In this document: piece after piece, positions 33,999 through 44,724 of the stretch
Layout of the letters: every line of letters begins with the position of its first letter
Numbering within the stretch: position 1 is the first letter of the stretch
From: Paramacrobiotus metropolitanus
Lineage: Eukaryota > Tardigrada > Eutardigrada > Parachela > Macrobiotidae
Assembly (NCBI RefSeq): GCF_019649055.1
Contig: NW_026570229.1
Location: 1,612,001 to 1,676,000 of the forward strand
DNA length: 64,000 bases
Direction of reading: 5' to 3'
The notes under the pieces: model-generated
The model's input: only the letters and a program-made list of their open reading frames with translations
What the model was told of the DNA's origin: nothing
The model's database searches: none
Position numbers and translations under genes: made by a program

Positions 33999-36063
33999 TA
34001 CTGCCAGCTGCCTACGTGAAATCCTAATGCACCATACAAAGCAGAAACCGAATGTTTGATCTGTGGTCTTTTATATCGCGTTCCAAGCAACTTACTTGTC
34101 GTAGCTTTAATTTTTGTCTACTATCATAATTTCTGACTAATAAATGTTATTTAAAATTTTTCCGATATCTTCTTTTAAGTTGCCGGAAGAAATCTGAGAG
34201 AATAAGGTTGTCATGGCGGATTTTCCACATCACACGCTCTTGCGAACATTAAACGTACGTACAACTGGGCGTAAGCAGGATTGCGATATTCAAGATACTT
34301 TGCCGGAATAAAAGAAATTGACGGCACCTCAACTTTCGCTGACCAAGCAACAATCCAAGCGTAAGCTCAGCATGGTGGTCATGCTGACCGACCTGATCAA
34401 AGGTCACGGTTGACCATGACCATGATATGGTCCATTTACGCATCAAGTAACTGGTCATTGCCCGTATCATTTATAAAAACCTAATCAAACATATGAAAAA
34501 TACATCCGCGAACATCCTTGACTGAGAAGCGTACGTACAATACGCGCTCTCGCATTTCCTCGTAAAACACTGATAACAAGGTTTGTCAGGACTTTTCCTA
34601 TGACTGAATGTGACGCACACAATTAGGGCCAACTTAACTTCATTGATGGAGAGCGTTACCAGTCCATTAGACATTCTCAATTAAATCACAGCCACTAAAC
34701 AACATCACAGCCAGTCAGCCACTATAACGAATGAGAAAATTCAGCCAATAAACTTATTTTTCCCCGGTTCAGTGCCGCGCAACACCAGCCAGCCCGGGTA
34801 AAGGCGCGATAGCGCGTAATCATTGATTTTGCGCTGGTCGGAGGGTGTTGCGTCGTTAACGCTCTTTCTCCCTATTTGCTCTCTTTCGCGCTCTCTCCCT
34901 GCCCTCAGTATCCTGGCCCAACAATTTATCCTGGAATACGTGCTGATGAATAGAGTGTTCGGGCCAGGATTGATTAACTTAAAGCCCCCGTTAATCAGCT
35001 ACAATACAACAGCAGCGCGCTCGGCAGTGTCTGCACCACCCGGCATTTTCTAGTGTACGATGTACAGATGCAGCGTACAGTGTACAATTTACGACAATAT
35101 TCCCTTTCCACTCGATACCACTGCTTGACGCGCAAATCAAGCAATCCTCTGCACGAAGCGTAGTACATGAATAAGGTAGAACTAAAAAAATGGATGCTTT
35201 GTTTTAACGCATTCAGCGAAACAGGAATCTAGTAGGCCGATTTATTCGCATTGGGTGTGTTCCTGTCACATATCTGTACTATTTGCTGATTTTAATATTC
35301 AAGTTTTTAACCGCGGACCGACTGGCCGATTTCCAGTTTTCCGCTTAGATTTAGTCTGATTAATTCCGATAACAAACGAGTCTCTAACCTGCTAAAAGCC
35401 GACTGTACACTAAAAAAATATAGACGCCTCGTTTTAACGCATATTATGTGCGTCTTCTTTTACACACTGTTTGTTGATGGTGTTATTCCCGTTTCGAACC
35501 GCGGACCGACTGGTCGATTTCCATAATTTTACTCTGCATTATACGCTTGTAAAAAGCAGTGTGATTAGAAACCGATTTTCTGAGGGAAGACTGGAAAAAA
35601 ACGGTTTTACCCAGTGACCACAGTGTGTGCCGCGGCTCTGCCAACAGAAATTTCGGTCGACCGGTTTTCTGACAGCCGGTCCGACGGAAACAGCTTAATG
35701 TCGTAAATTGTATATTATACGGCGTCCGTCATCCATCGCCGGTTGGCGCTGGCAACCAAGTGTTTATATCGATTGTCCCCGGCGGCGGCGTCCATCGCTT
35801 CTCTAACACTGCATGTAAAGTGCCAGCCATTACGCTCACTCACGCCGCACTCTCCATACCTCGCTCACAACAATCCCCCAGCATTTCCCCTTTCTGGACA
35901 AATATTATATTTCCGTGATCGTGCATGTATCGTCATTTCTCCCGGTGAATGCCGGCTTGCCAACCAACCGGCGATTTCTTTCTGTATATACTCGCGCGTT
36001 AGAGCGGATCTCTGGTGTGAACTGTATTGTTGATAATTCCCGTAAATCGCTCCGTGGTTCATC
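33999..36063. other. Spacer and probable promoter of the IQ-motif gene
   Basis: Contains a direct duplication (about 35190-35340 and 35410-35535) sharing ttgttttaacgcat and accgcggaccgactgg followed by ycgatttcca. A CT-rich stretch at 34860-34915 ending in CAG resembles a splice acceptor, but no coding exon follows convincingly. Nothing else is supported. Confidence 0.35.
35190..35535. repeat. Direct duplication with shared ends
   Basis: Two units of 130-150 bp, at about 35190-35340 and 35410-35535, both begin near aaaaaaatnnangcntcgttttaacgcat and end near accgcggaccgactgg plus cgatttcca. The interior is diverged. No function could be read. Confidence 0.55.
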
Positions 36064-37888
36064 ATGCAATCAGCCGATGCAGCGCGTTCGGAGACCACCC
36101 GCAGTGCCGCCGTCAAGGTAAGCTGAGACCGGCTAACGGTAATTGTAGACATAAATTACCCAGGATAATCGTGTACGGAAATCGCTGTTGTTAATTTTCA
36201 TTGCGAGAAGTATTACGCGACGCCGGTAAAACGTTTCTGTGAGGTTTCATTTTACGTAAATTGATCAGCCGGCGTACAAATCTATGTGAAAATATTTTAC
36301 GTCCAAAACTTTGTTCGCGAATATTTTTTAAATAAAATAATCTTCTATTCTTTTATCGCTGATTCTCGTTTACTCTAGGAATAAAAGCGTCTCCCATTTT
36401 CCACGCTTAAGATGTGTTTAGCAACTCAATCATGGATATACTGTATTTGCAAGCACAGAAGCGATAAAAAAAGCTGAGCACGATGCCGTGTATATATCGA
36501 TTATAAACTCGGAATAGCCAATGATTAACAAATCGATCTGGATACGCACCACTGGTTGATGACGGACAATTAACCGCACTGAAATATTTAATATGAAGCG
36601 TTTTGCCGTTAATATCGCTAGTAAAAAGTAATTTTAATAATTTTCAATGCAAGGCTATAAAATTAATTTTATCAACTTTTGCATTTTTAAATAAAAATAT
36701 TAGGCTCGGCTTGATTTCCAAGTCATCGAGCCGGTAGCAACAGTTGTACACGTTGCGTAAGAATCGGAAGCGCTCATGATGCTAAGTATCCCCGCCAACA
36801 CGACAATGCACTGTTTATTTTAATCAGGCTCTCACTCATTCCCTCCATTTCCCGAACAGTGCAGTCGAGTAATATTGATTAGGAAACAGCTTGACTATAT
36901 TGCGCTCTCCAGGGAATGTCCATCAGCGTGCATTACAAGTTCACTTGCGTGAAGCGCATACACCGTACACCGACAGCCGATTGCAGATAATGATGATGGT
37001 ATCCGTTGCTATTTTTCCCGCTTCAATAGCTGTAATTTCCTTTTTAACGTGTTACCGAGAACTCCATTATCGCTTTCCTTAATTAGTAGATCACTTCTTT
37101 TGTAATCGGTATTATACAGGAAGATTGTCCGGTGACCTTGATGACAGGAACGTTGCGTAAAGGTCAAACCGTCTTTTTCATTTAGCGCTAATGCATTTTT
37201 GTTAAAACCTGTTCGTCGATTAAGCGCATTGTAAAGTGCGAAATTAACGGTTTATCGTCTTTCTAAAAAAAGCGTTTAGTAAAGAATAAACCGTCTTTTT
37301 CGTTTGCCTTTATTCAAATTTGTTAAAACCGGCTCGTTGATTAAGAGTAACTTATAGTACGGAATTAACGGTTTATCGTCTTTGCAAAAAAGTGTTTAGT
37401 GGAGCAAAAACCGTCTTTTTCAGTTGCCGCTAATGCATTTTTGTTAAAACCGGTTTGCTAATTAGGCGAGAATAAAGTACGGTTTACCGTGCTTTTTTGG
37501 CGGAGAAAAAGCGTTTCTCGCAGATCAAAGCGTCGTTTTCATTTGTCGCTAAGCATTTTCGAAAACTTCGGTTTGCTAATTACACGCACAGCAAAGTGCT
37601 TTTTTTGTGGCACAAAAACCTTTTTTTAAAGGTCGACAAGGAAAAACGATTACCGGATACTAATCTTTACGTAAACCAAAATGCTAATGCAAACACAACC
37701 AGCGATTTGCTGTTGTCCAGGCGGAATCGGATCCGAAACACCCGCCCGCCGCCGACGACATCGATATTGACCTGAATGATCCGGATGTGGAGAAGGCCGC
37801 CCTGAAGATCCAGGGCGCCTTTAAAGGCATCAAGTCCAAACGGACGGGAAAGACGCCACCCACGGAGACGGCGCCATCTGGACCGTAG
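36064..37888 (+). CDS. PEP-19/igloo-type IQ-motif calmodulin-binding protein
   Basis: Two exons, 36064-36117 and 37721-37888, phase 0 across a 1.6-kb intron, giving 73 aa. Small IQ proteins of this group (PEP-19/PCP4, neurogranin, fly igloo) bind calmodulin and alter its calcium exchange, mainly in neurons. Seen: Ser/Ala/Thr-rich start, then the acidic block DIDIDLNDPDVEKAA directly before the IQ core ALKIQGAFKGIKSKR, then a short Pro/Thr tail and TAG. An acidic block in front of the IQ motif is the PEP-19 hallmark. The length also fits (PEP-19 about 62 aa). AATAAA at 38066-38071 is a likely poly(A) signal. Exon 1 rests on the ATG, open frame and GTAAGC donor only, so another upstream start is possible. 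Confidence 0.78.
37150..37610. repeat. Tandem repeat of about 119 bp, four units, in the IQ-gene intron
   Basis: Units begin near 37150, 37270, 37390 and 37510. Each runs gcgtttagtaaag, aaaccgtctttttcatttgc, gctaatgcatttttgttaaa, accggtttgctaattaggcg, aaagtacggaattaacggtt, tatcgtcttt. Divergence grows toward the last unit. It ends about 110 bp before the acceptor of exon 2. Confidence 0.75.
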
Positions 37889-38065
37889 AAAATGTCGAAT
37901 ATTTCCCGGCACACTTGTTTAATATATGTATATTTATCCTCTTGACAAACATTGACACACACACACGGCTATGTACGCTTCGGCTTTATAATCCCTTTGC
38001 TCACCATTGCCATCCAGAGAGACACTTTACCGAGGCTGGATAAAACAGGAAGCCGGGAAACAGGC

Positions 38066-38071
38066 AATAAA
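38066..38071 (+). terminator. Poly(A) signal AATAAA
   Basis: Canonical hexamer 178 bases after the stop codon of the IQ-motif gene, followed by a GT-rich stretch (gtgtgtac, tgtttgtgtattgtgtgtgc). Confidence 0.55.
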
Positions 38072-38878
38072 ATACACGGAGTGTGTACACAACGCGCGCT
38101 GTTTGTGTATTGTGTGTGCGAGGAAATGTTGGTGTTTTATTGATATACATGCCATGCAAATACTGTGAAACGGTTCTCACGGCTTTGCTACGTCGAACTG
38201 TGTATATTTAGCATCTTGTCAACGCTTGTATCTCGTACTACATAAAACTGATATACGTCATTGCGTGTTGTCGTATTTTTCGCTAAAAGTAAAAGAATTT
38301 TTAAACTTGGCTCTGTAGAAAAATCATTTTATTGGAGCCTTCAATCAATCGTCGATGAATAACAGCCGCGGGCGTTAACTTGTGACACGATGTTCCTTGT
38401 AAAGCACGGCAGCCAGAAATAAGTCAGGACTGCGCCGGCTGAGGGATTTGAGATTAATCGGTTGGAAAAATATAATTGGATCGGCGCCGGTTCTGTGCAT
38501 ACTCAGTTGACACGGCGCTCTATAGCCGCTAAAGCCGTAAATCATAAGCCATACGATGTTCACAGTCACGGATACCAGCATATGCGTGCAGACCGCAGAC
38601 CGTTCCTACGGCCATAAATCATTGAGAATTTTTTGCAAAATAAAAGCTTGAAATTTGTTTTTCACAAAGGCGTGAATATACTGGATTTTTAACTTTGTAC
38701 TAATGTAAACCATGTGCATTTATAATAACACACAAAACCATCAAATCCAATGCTTTAGAATTCGTATTCCTTGTTTTAACCGTCTATTACTGATGACCTT
38801 CAAATTTCACCATGGTTTCAAAGCGCAGAATTGACAACTTCTGATAAAGTTAAATATAAGTGCACAACACTTGCACCG

Positions 38879-40683
38879 TCATACGTGGCTGTTACCAGAA
38901 ACGTGCTCCATGTGACTGAGCCTCTTTAGCGTCATGGTCGAGCTCATCACGCGGTTGACGCCGCAACGGAACGCCTGCTCCCGCAGTTCCCGTACCGCTA
39001 GCAGCACAAACAACGGATCGGCCAGCTTCGAACCCAGCAAGCAGACGGTAAATACGCCCAACCACGCCCCACTCAACGGCACATACGCCGCCATCCAGTC
39101 GACAACCAGCATGGGCACCCACAACAGCACCACACTTATCGTTAGCAACGTCAGAACCTGAAGAAGAATTCAGAAACCTAAAGAAACGTAAAGAACGCTA
39201 GGAAACTCCGAAAAGTCTAAGAACCTTAAAAGCGTAAGAACCATAAGAAACCTAAGAAACCCAAGTAAATCTAAGAAACCCAAAAGGTGAGAAGCAATAT
39301 AACTAAGAAAACATAAGAGAACCTCTAAAAATCGTAAAAAAATCCAAGAACCTTAAGTAATCCTTAGAATTGTAAAAAAAGTGAGAAATCTGGGGAACCT
39401 AAGAACGTAAGAAACCCACCGTAAAACCGCTATCCGATACCCTGGCCTGTTTGGTCGTGGCCCCGGTTTTACCGCGCGGCTGTCGGGAGCAGAAGATCCA
39501 CGGATACGCACCGACCATAATAATAATGGCGGGCCCATACACCAGGCAGTGGATGGCGCTCTTAGTGGATGGGACGTTGTTGGTTGCCCCGCAAGCATTT
39601 GTCCCTGGGAGGAGACGGGTGTAGGGTGCCTCGATGAGGCCCAGGATGAGTTTGACCAGGTTAACGTACAGGAAGGCGGCTAGATTGAGGAGAATGGCCA
39701 GCCGCGGGGTGTGGCGGTTACGGTAGGAGATGGGGAAGACGATGGCCCACAGACGGTTGACGGTGACGAGGACGTGCACGAGAGCGACGCTGCCTATAAA
39801 AAGGTAACCCTCACCAACCGAAACGGCCCAACCTCAAATCCCCCCGGAGATCTCGACAGTTGTATTACGCATTCTAAAGAAGATGACGTAGCTTAGTCTG
39901 TCATTAAAGCAGGGCTAGTGTGGTCTTAAGAACGTCGTCGCTGTACAATAACTGTGACTCATTTCTTTACTGTATTATATTATATGATAGAAACATGCGT
40001 TGGGGCATTCTTCCGTCCGATCCGTCGGACCGCGAGAATGCAGTTAGTGAGTTGACCAACCTTTTACCGAGAAAAGCTACTGTTTATTTTGATTAGACGA
40101 TAAGACCGGTGTTTCAGTCTCCTCAAAGAAAACCAATTCGCGATACCTCGAACTCGAAGTATACCATGTGTCGCACTGGGGTTATAAGGCACATAGATAC
40201 GTAGTTGTTTACTGTGAAATCCATAACCAAGCTAGAGTAATTCATTGGTGCTACTAATGGGATACAAAAATATTGATATAATAAGCTGAATACGGTAAGC
40301 GGTGCAATGTTGTACTGACCTAAAAATGTGGTATCGAAATGGAAGAAGACCAAGCACACGGTGGGTGTGATGGAGCCGGCTGGAGCGAAGGTCTCCACTA
40401 TCCGGCGTGCGATGATCAGTGCCGCGCTGATGAATGATACGCCCAGCAGACTGGACAAGTAGATGTAAAACGCGGTGAACTGCACACGAAACGCAATTAA
40501 ATACAGCACATAAGAGTCGAGAAGCAGGGAAGCGAGTGCGGTCGTCGCGATAAACGACACCCAAGCAGTCCATTGACCACTGCTGCTGGAGACGTTACTG
40601 GATAAATTAACTGCTGGGTAAGACGTTATGTTGGGCTCCATGTCGTGCGGCATGAACGTGACAGATTTCATGGAAAAATTCAT
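38879..40683 (-). CDS. Rhodopsin-like GPCR, three exons
   Basis: Exons 40683-40320, 39793-39420, 39157-38879 with matching phases (338 aa). Exon 1 holds an N-terminus with several N-glycosylation sites (NIT, NLS, NVS) and TM1-TM2. Exon 2 starts in TM3 and carries LVTVNRLWAIVFPISYRNR, where class A receptors have D/E-R-Y, then TM4-TM5. Exon 3 holds TM6 (LTISVVLLWVPMLVV) and TM7 (LLGSKLADPLFVLL, in place of NPxxY). The same NRLWAxxFPISY phrase occurs in the intact GPCR at 55843-56841, so the two belong to one lineage-specific family. Ligand unknown. The intron between exons 2 and 3 is made of short aagaaacct-type repeats. TM2 lacks the usual Asp. Confidence 0.82.
39160..39419. repeat. Short-period repeat filling a GPCR intron
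   Basis: The 262-bp intron between GPCR exons 2 and 3 is almost wholly variants of aagaaacct / aagaacgta / taagaaaccc, period about 10. On the coding strand it is pyrimidine-rich (tttcttaggt). Confidence 0.65.
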
Positions 40684-41208
40684 AGTGAAACGGTGCTTTT
40701 GACGCTACAAGGGTGATAACTACACTACAAGGGCGATTCCACTGCGTCAGCTTACCTGGGAATTATTACTGCTTTGAGTCAACAATAACAAGTACCGGAG
40801 ACAGGTATCGCCAAGGGGACTATTACGTCCGCGATGGTATCATTCGCGGATCGATGCTGCTCCGCGATGTCGACAATGGCACTAGATACCCAAGAGCATC
40901 ACATGTATGCGCGGGTGTGAGAAAATTATTTGCCCACTTCTATTGCCAGTATTAATAAGTAGAAGTTATGACGGCTTCTATGTAACCATTGTGGAGACTA
41001 TACACTGAATCTAAAACGGATGCGGAAGTGTAACCAGTGACCTTTGACCTTGATCATGAGTCAAATTATCCTGGAAGTTTGGCCGCAATATCCCACGCAG
41101 CCAGTAGGACGTCTGATCTACAGATCTTTTATGACATTGTGTGTACAGTGTACTCGTAGTCTAGGTACTCGTACCCGTATTAGGAAAACATACACATAGA
41201 GGTGAAAC
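40684..41208. other. Upstream region of the GPCR gene, nothing further seen
   Basis: Mixed sequence with several tactgta/tacagta words. No ORF with support. Confidence 0.3.
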
Positions 41209-41529
41209 TCATTTGCGGTATACAGTACAGTGGGACACGACAGCCGTTTCCAACGTGCATCCTAAGATGCTAACTGTTTTGGTTGTTTTCTTCAATGTGC
41301 ATATTTCAACCACTTTTCGCGGATACGTTTTCTTTGCTGTGTCGGTTATGGCTAATACAGAATATGTATTGTACAGGTAGAAAAGCAAACCCTTGAAGAA
41401 GCTCTCGATCCCGGTCTGGCTTTGCATAAGCCACGTAATAATCTTATTCACCTTGAGTATAATGGACAGCGCCGCAAAAAAAGCACAACCAGCAAGATCA
41501 AATAAAAAAGCGATCCGAATCCGAGCCAC
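41209..41529 (-). CDS. Small membrane protein or terminal exon, unrecognised
   Basis: Minus-strand frame of about 105 codons with one clear hydrophobic segment (CAFFAALSIILKVNKIITWL) followed by a second hydrophobic patch (FKGLLFYLYNTYSVLAI) and a Lys/Thr-rich tail. The first segment matches the pattern of the frame at 46249-46461 (CAVVFFAVVIKILVEVSKII), so both are probably related. The ORF opens without an ATG, so it is likely a downstream exon or fragment. No splice partner was identified with confidence. It lies on the opposite strand to the LRR-type genes. Confidence 0.4.
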   Translation of the reverse strand: MARIRIAFLFDLAGCAFFAALSIILKVNKIITWLMQSQTGIESFFKGLLFYLYNTYSVLAITDTAKKTYPRKVVEICTLKKTTKTVSILGCTLETAVVSHCTVYRK

Positions 41530-42136
41530 TTAATATACAGTTGTTGTTGTTTTTGATTTTGTCTTCGATGATGATTGACAGATTGCACCGCAGGCTCGGT
41601 AATTACTGTCAAAAGTCAGCCAAACATTATCAAATCGTTCACCTCGTTTTGTCGCGGCCCGCGCAGTGTGTACAACGATAACTTCTGTCGATACAGAATT
41701 ACGTTAAATACATCAGGTGATTAAATAACGATCAAGCGCATCCTGAGGCGGAAACTTGGTTTACTGAGTTAGGATGGAATATTTTTTTAAAACAACGACG
41801 TACTAATCCATACACCAATGTGGTACAATTTCGTACAAGTAGTGAACTCTGCGGAGTATCATCCGCTTGGTCGATGGGTTCCCCAGGCGCTGCGCAGTGA
41901 TTAAAAAAATCAAGAGTTCAAATAAATACTACAGCATTACTGCGATGCCAACATTTCGTGCTTTCCTTTCTTAACTTTAGTTCAACAGAAAGGGACACTA
42001 CGGAGTGGGCCAGGTGTTACAGTTGTTCGACCAGATTTATACAATTTAATGGCATTGCTATAATTACCAATGTTTTTACTAGAGTTGTCTCAGATTTTGT
42101 AGAAATCGTTCCCATTCAGTACTTGTTATAGTAATA

Positions 42137-43949
42137 ATGCGGTTAATTGTAATCGTGATTTTTACAGCTACGCTGTTGCCCGTTTGTCGTTTTCTCGGTA
42201 AGTGTGTTTCTCCAGGCAAACCGCTTAAGGGAAGTGGCCCGGTACATGGTACCAAATTCGTGTACCTGCACCGAAACTTTCAACATCCGGTTCGGGAGTT
42301 ATGGCTGTTTGAAAATTCCAAAAAGTGTAAATGCATTCAGGTGTACCAAAAGTCTCATTATGGACAGATCTCCTTCAAATTTTGCACGTAAATGCACATG
42401 GCCACGAAGAGCGTTTTTACACCGATCCACTGTTCTAGCATGATTTTAAAATTTTAAAATGAATTTCAAAAATTTTAAAATTAATTTTAAAATTTGAAAA
42501 AAAACATGGAAGTATGGATCGGTGTAAAAACGATCTTCATGGCCATGTGCATTTATGTGCAAAGTCTGAAGGAGATCGGTCCATAATGAGACTTTTGGTA
42601 CACCTGAATGCATTTAAACTTTTCGGAATTTTCGAACAGCTATAATTCCCGAACCGGATGTTGCGCGCGCAAACGGTTTTCAGAGCAGTGTATACAAATC
42701 ATTTGGCAACAGAATGTCATCAAACAAAAGAAAAAATGGTTTCTGAGTGCGCGAAAGTGAAAGTTTCGGTGCAGGTACACGAATTTGGTACCATGTACCG
42801 GGCCACTTCCCTTAAAATGTTTTGCAGATAGATTGTCAATCAAAACGCAGTGAAACTAAACTGCTGCAATACCGTCCAAATTGAGAAGGGTCGGTTTGCT
42901 ATAAAAGTACAACATTTTGTGGTACTTAACAAATATTTGGGCTAGTGGTGAATTTTTCAGATACCGGTCTGGATTTGGAAAGCGACTGCAATCCGGCGCC
43001 AGAGGTCACACCACCAGCTACTGCAGTGCCATCGCCATCTTTACGCACCGATTTGTTGACTCAAGAAGAATGCTTGGTCTATCTCCAGATGCACGAAGAC
43101 ACCAAACGCTGCAGTCCAATCCGTTGGCTGGCCGATTGTCAGGCCTCTGCCTCGTCGTTCCTGATAGCCGCGACCCGAACGTACATCAACGTGGGTTGCT
43201 CCGGGGAAGATCGTGCCACCCTAGCCAATCTGACGCGCTTCATCAGTACAGTCAGTCCGCAACGCGCGGCCATCATCAGTCTGCAGGAGCGCAACGACAC
43301 CACGGATACCGTACATTCTGACGTCATCGACCCGCTTCGCCAGCAGCTGGTGGAGATCACCGTCGCTCCGTGTACGACACCGCTGACCACCGCCAAAATC
43401 TACAACCTGGGTGTTCTGCCGGCGCTCGTTACACTGATCCTGGAAGACGGTCACCAGATGATCGTTGGGAAGAGAGATTTCTCCCGGATGCCAGGGATTC
43501 GTATGATCGTCTTGAAGTTGTGCAGTATGGCCTCGCTGGAACTGTACACCTTCACCGATCTGCCGCAACTGCAGAGTATTACGTTAGACAGCCACGTCGT
43601 CAACTATCTGTACAATATCCGAAATATCCAGCTAGGTTCCAAGCGCCGGATCGAACCGATGCCCGAGAAATTCAGTGCAGAGGATGTGCAGTGGTGGCGC
43701 ACTCTGCACTGTGACTGCGCGTTAGCGTGGTTCCGCAATTTTCTTAAACAGAAACCGTTTCTCATGGCGGCGAGACGAGCGGGGGCGGTGGCAACTATCG
43801 GTACCTACCGAACGCCGTCGCTGGATTTTGGACGCTTTCCCGATGTGCTTAGTGTGGACTGCGCAAAGGAACTGGTCTACGACAACATCCATGCCGGCAG
43901 CCAGTTCTCCTACAACACCTCTTGCCATAATTTGCACTGTCCAGTTTAA
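42137..43949 (+). CDS. Secreted LRR-type protein, intact copy
   Basis: Two exons, 42137-42197 and 42961-43949, joined in phase 1 (349 aa). Exon 1 encodes only a signal peptide (MRLIVIVIFTATLLPVC). Exon 2 encodes a Cys-containing N-terminal part (NLTRF and NDT glycosylation sites), a few leucine-rich segments (LPALVTLILE, FTDLPQLQSITLDSHVVNYL) and a C-terminal cap of LRRCT type (LHCDCALAWFRNFL, then Cys in LSVDCAKE, SCHNLHC). Such proteins are extracellular or surface recognition molecules, but the exact role is unknown. The intron holds a TTAA foldback transposon. A frameshifted tandem copy lies 0.7 kb downstream. AATAAA at 44285-44290. No transmembrane segment or GPI signal is evident at the C-terminus. 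Confidence 0.8.
42225..42815. mobile_element. TTAA-flanked foldback transposon (Kolobok-like MITE)
   Basis: TTAA at 42225-42228 and 42812-42815 flank a 583-bp element whose ends are perfect inverts: GGGAAGTGGCCCGGTACATG at the left and its reverse complement at the right. The arms pair for some 200 bp, meeting in an AT-rich loop near 42440-42510. The right arm holds about 95 bp missing from the left arm. A TTAA target and purine-rich termini are features of the Kolobok superfamily; piggyBac also uses TTAA but usually ends in CCC. No transposase is present. Confidence 0.75.
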
Positions 43950-44563
43950 GATGGCTTTGTCACCCGAAAAGTACAGCTATGAGGCTTTAAAAGTGTGTGC
44001 CCTTCAACTACACTGGAATTACTACACTAAACATCACATTAACTCTGTGCAAAAAGGCGAGATTTCATGTGCAAAAACTCTGAACTGCAGTCACGATAAT
44101 TACGGTAAAAATTGTTACCAGAAGCCAGAAAATTAGTGTATTTATCATTCAGTCATTCACCTCGTTGCCGCTGTTAGCGGTTATAACATTCAGACTTCAC
44201 AGTTCATATATTATCGGAACATATTAAAAAACAGTTAAGCAAGGCACACCTAGTTCTACAAAATTAATGAGTATTGAGTTGGAAAATAAAAGGCAGTTTA
44301 CTTCGTGTACAGTACAAGGTGAAGGTACCAGTAAAAGGTTGCTTGACATGTAAAATTATTTGCTTAGCATTTGGATTTCCCAGGCGATACTCTGCACCTT
44401 GCTCAACAGTCCAAATAAATACTGCAGCAGACGCATTCGATTTCCTGGGTTAAGAGTAGTACAGCAGGGAGGGCGGTACGTTGCGACCTGTTGGAATATA
44501 TAGCGAAGTAAACAAAAATGCTCAACACTGTAACATATATTAGAAGCAGTTAATTTTCTCTTG
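43950..44563. other. 3' flank of the intact LRR-type gene
   Basis: Sequence just after the stop (acccgaaaagtacagctatg near 43960) is similar to that after the pseudogene copy (acccgaaaagcacgagag near 46263), so the duplication includes 3' flank. AATAAA at 44285-44290 is the likely poly(A) signal. No other gene is seen. Confidence 0.4.
44285..44290 (+). terminator. Poly(A) signal AATAAA
   Basis: Canonical hexamer 336 bases past the stop of the intact LRR-type gene. Confidence 0.4.
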
Positions 44564-44724
44564 TCAGTTTTTGTACAAATTCCTCCATCCAGCATGCATG
44601 ATGGCAGTGCTGCGGATCATGGTAATTTTCTGCCGTTAAAATCAGTTTTTGTACAAATTCCTCCATCCAGCATGCATGATGGCAGTGCTGCGGATCATGG
44701 TAATTGCGCTTTCTGCCGTTAAAA
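44564..44724. repeat. Tandem 78-bp duplication over the pseudogene's signal-peptide exon
   Basis: tcagtttttgtacaaattcc and ctccatccagcatgcatgat with the following ggcagtgctgcggatcatgg are repeated with a 78-bp period (units at 44564 and 44642). Only the second unit continues into the rest of the signal-peptide exon. The first unit carries its ATG but then stops matching. Confidence 0.8.

Noticed and set aside
34823-35053. ORF after a CT-rich tract, resembling an exon
   Set aside because: Codon pattern is not convincing and no partner exon with matching phase was found before the IQ-motif gene.
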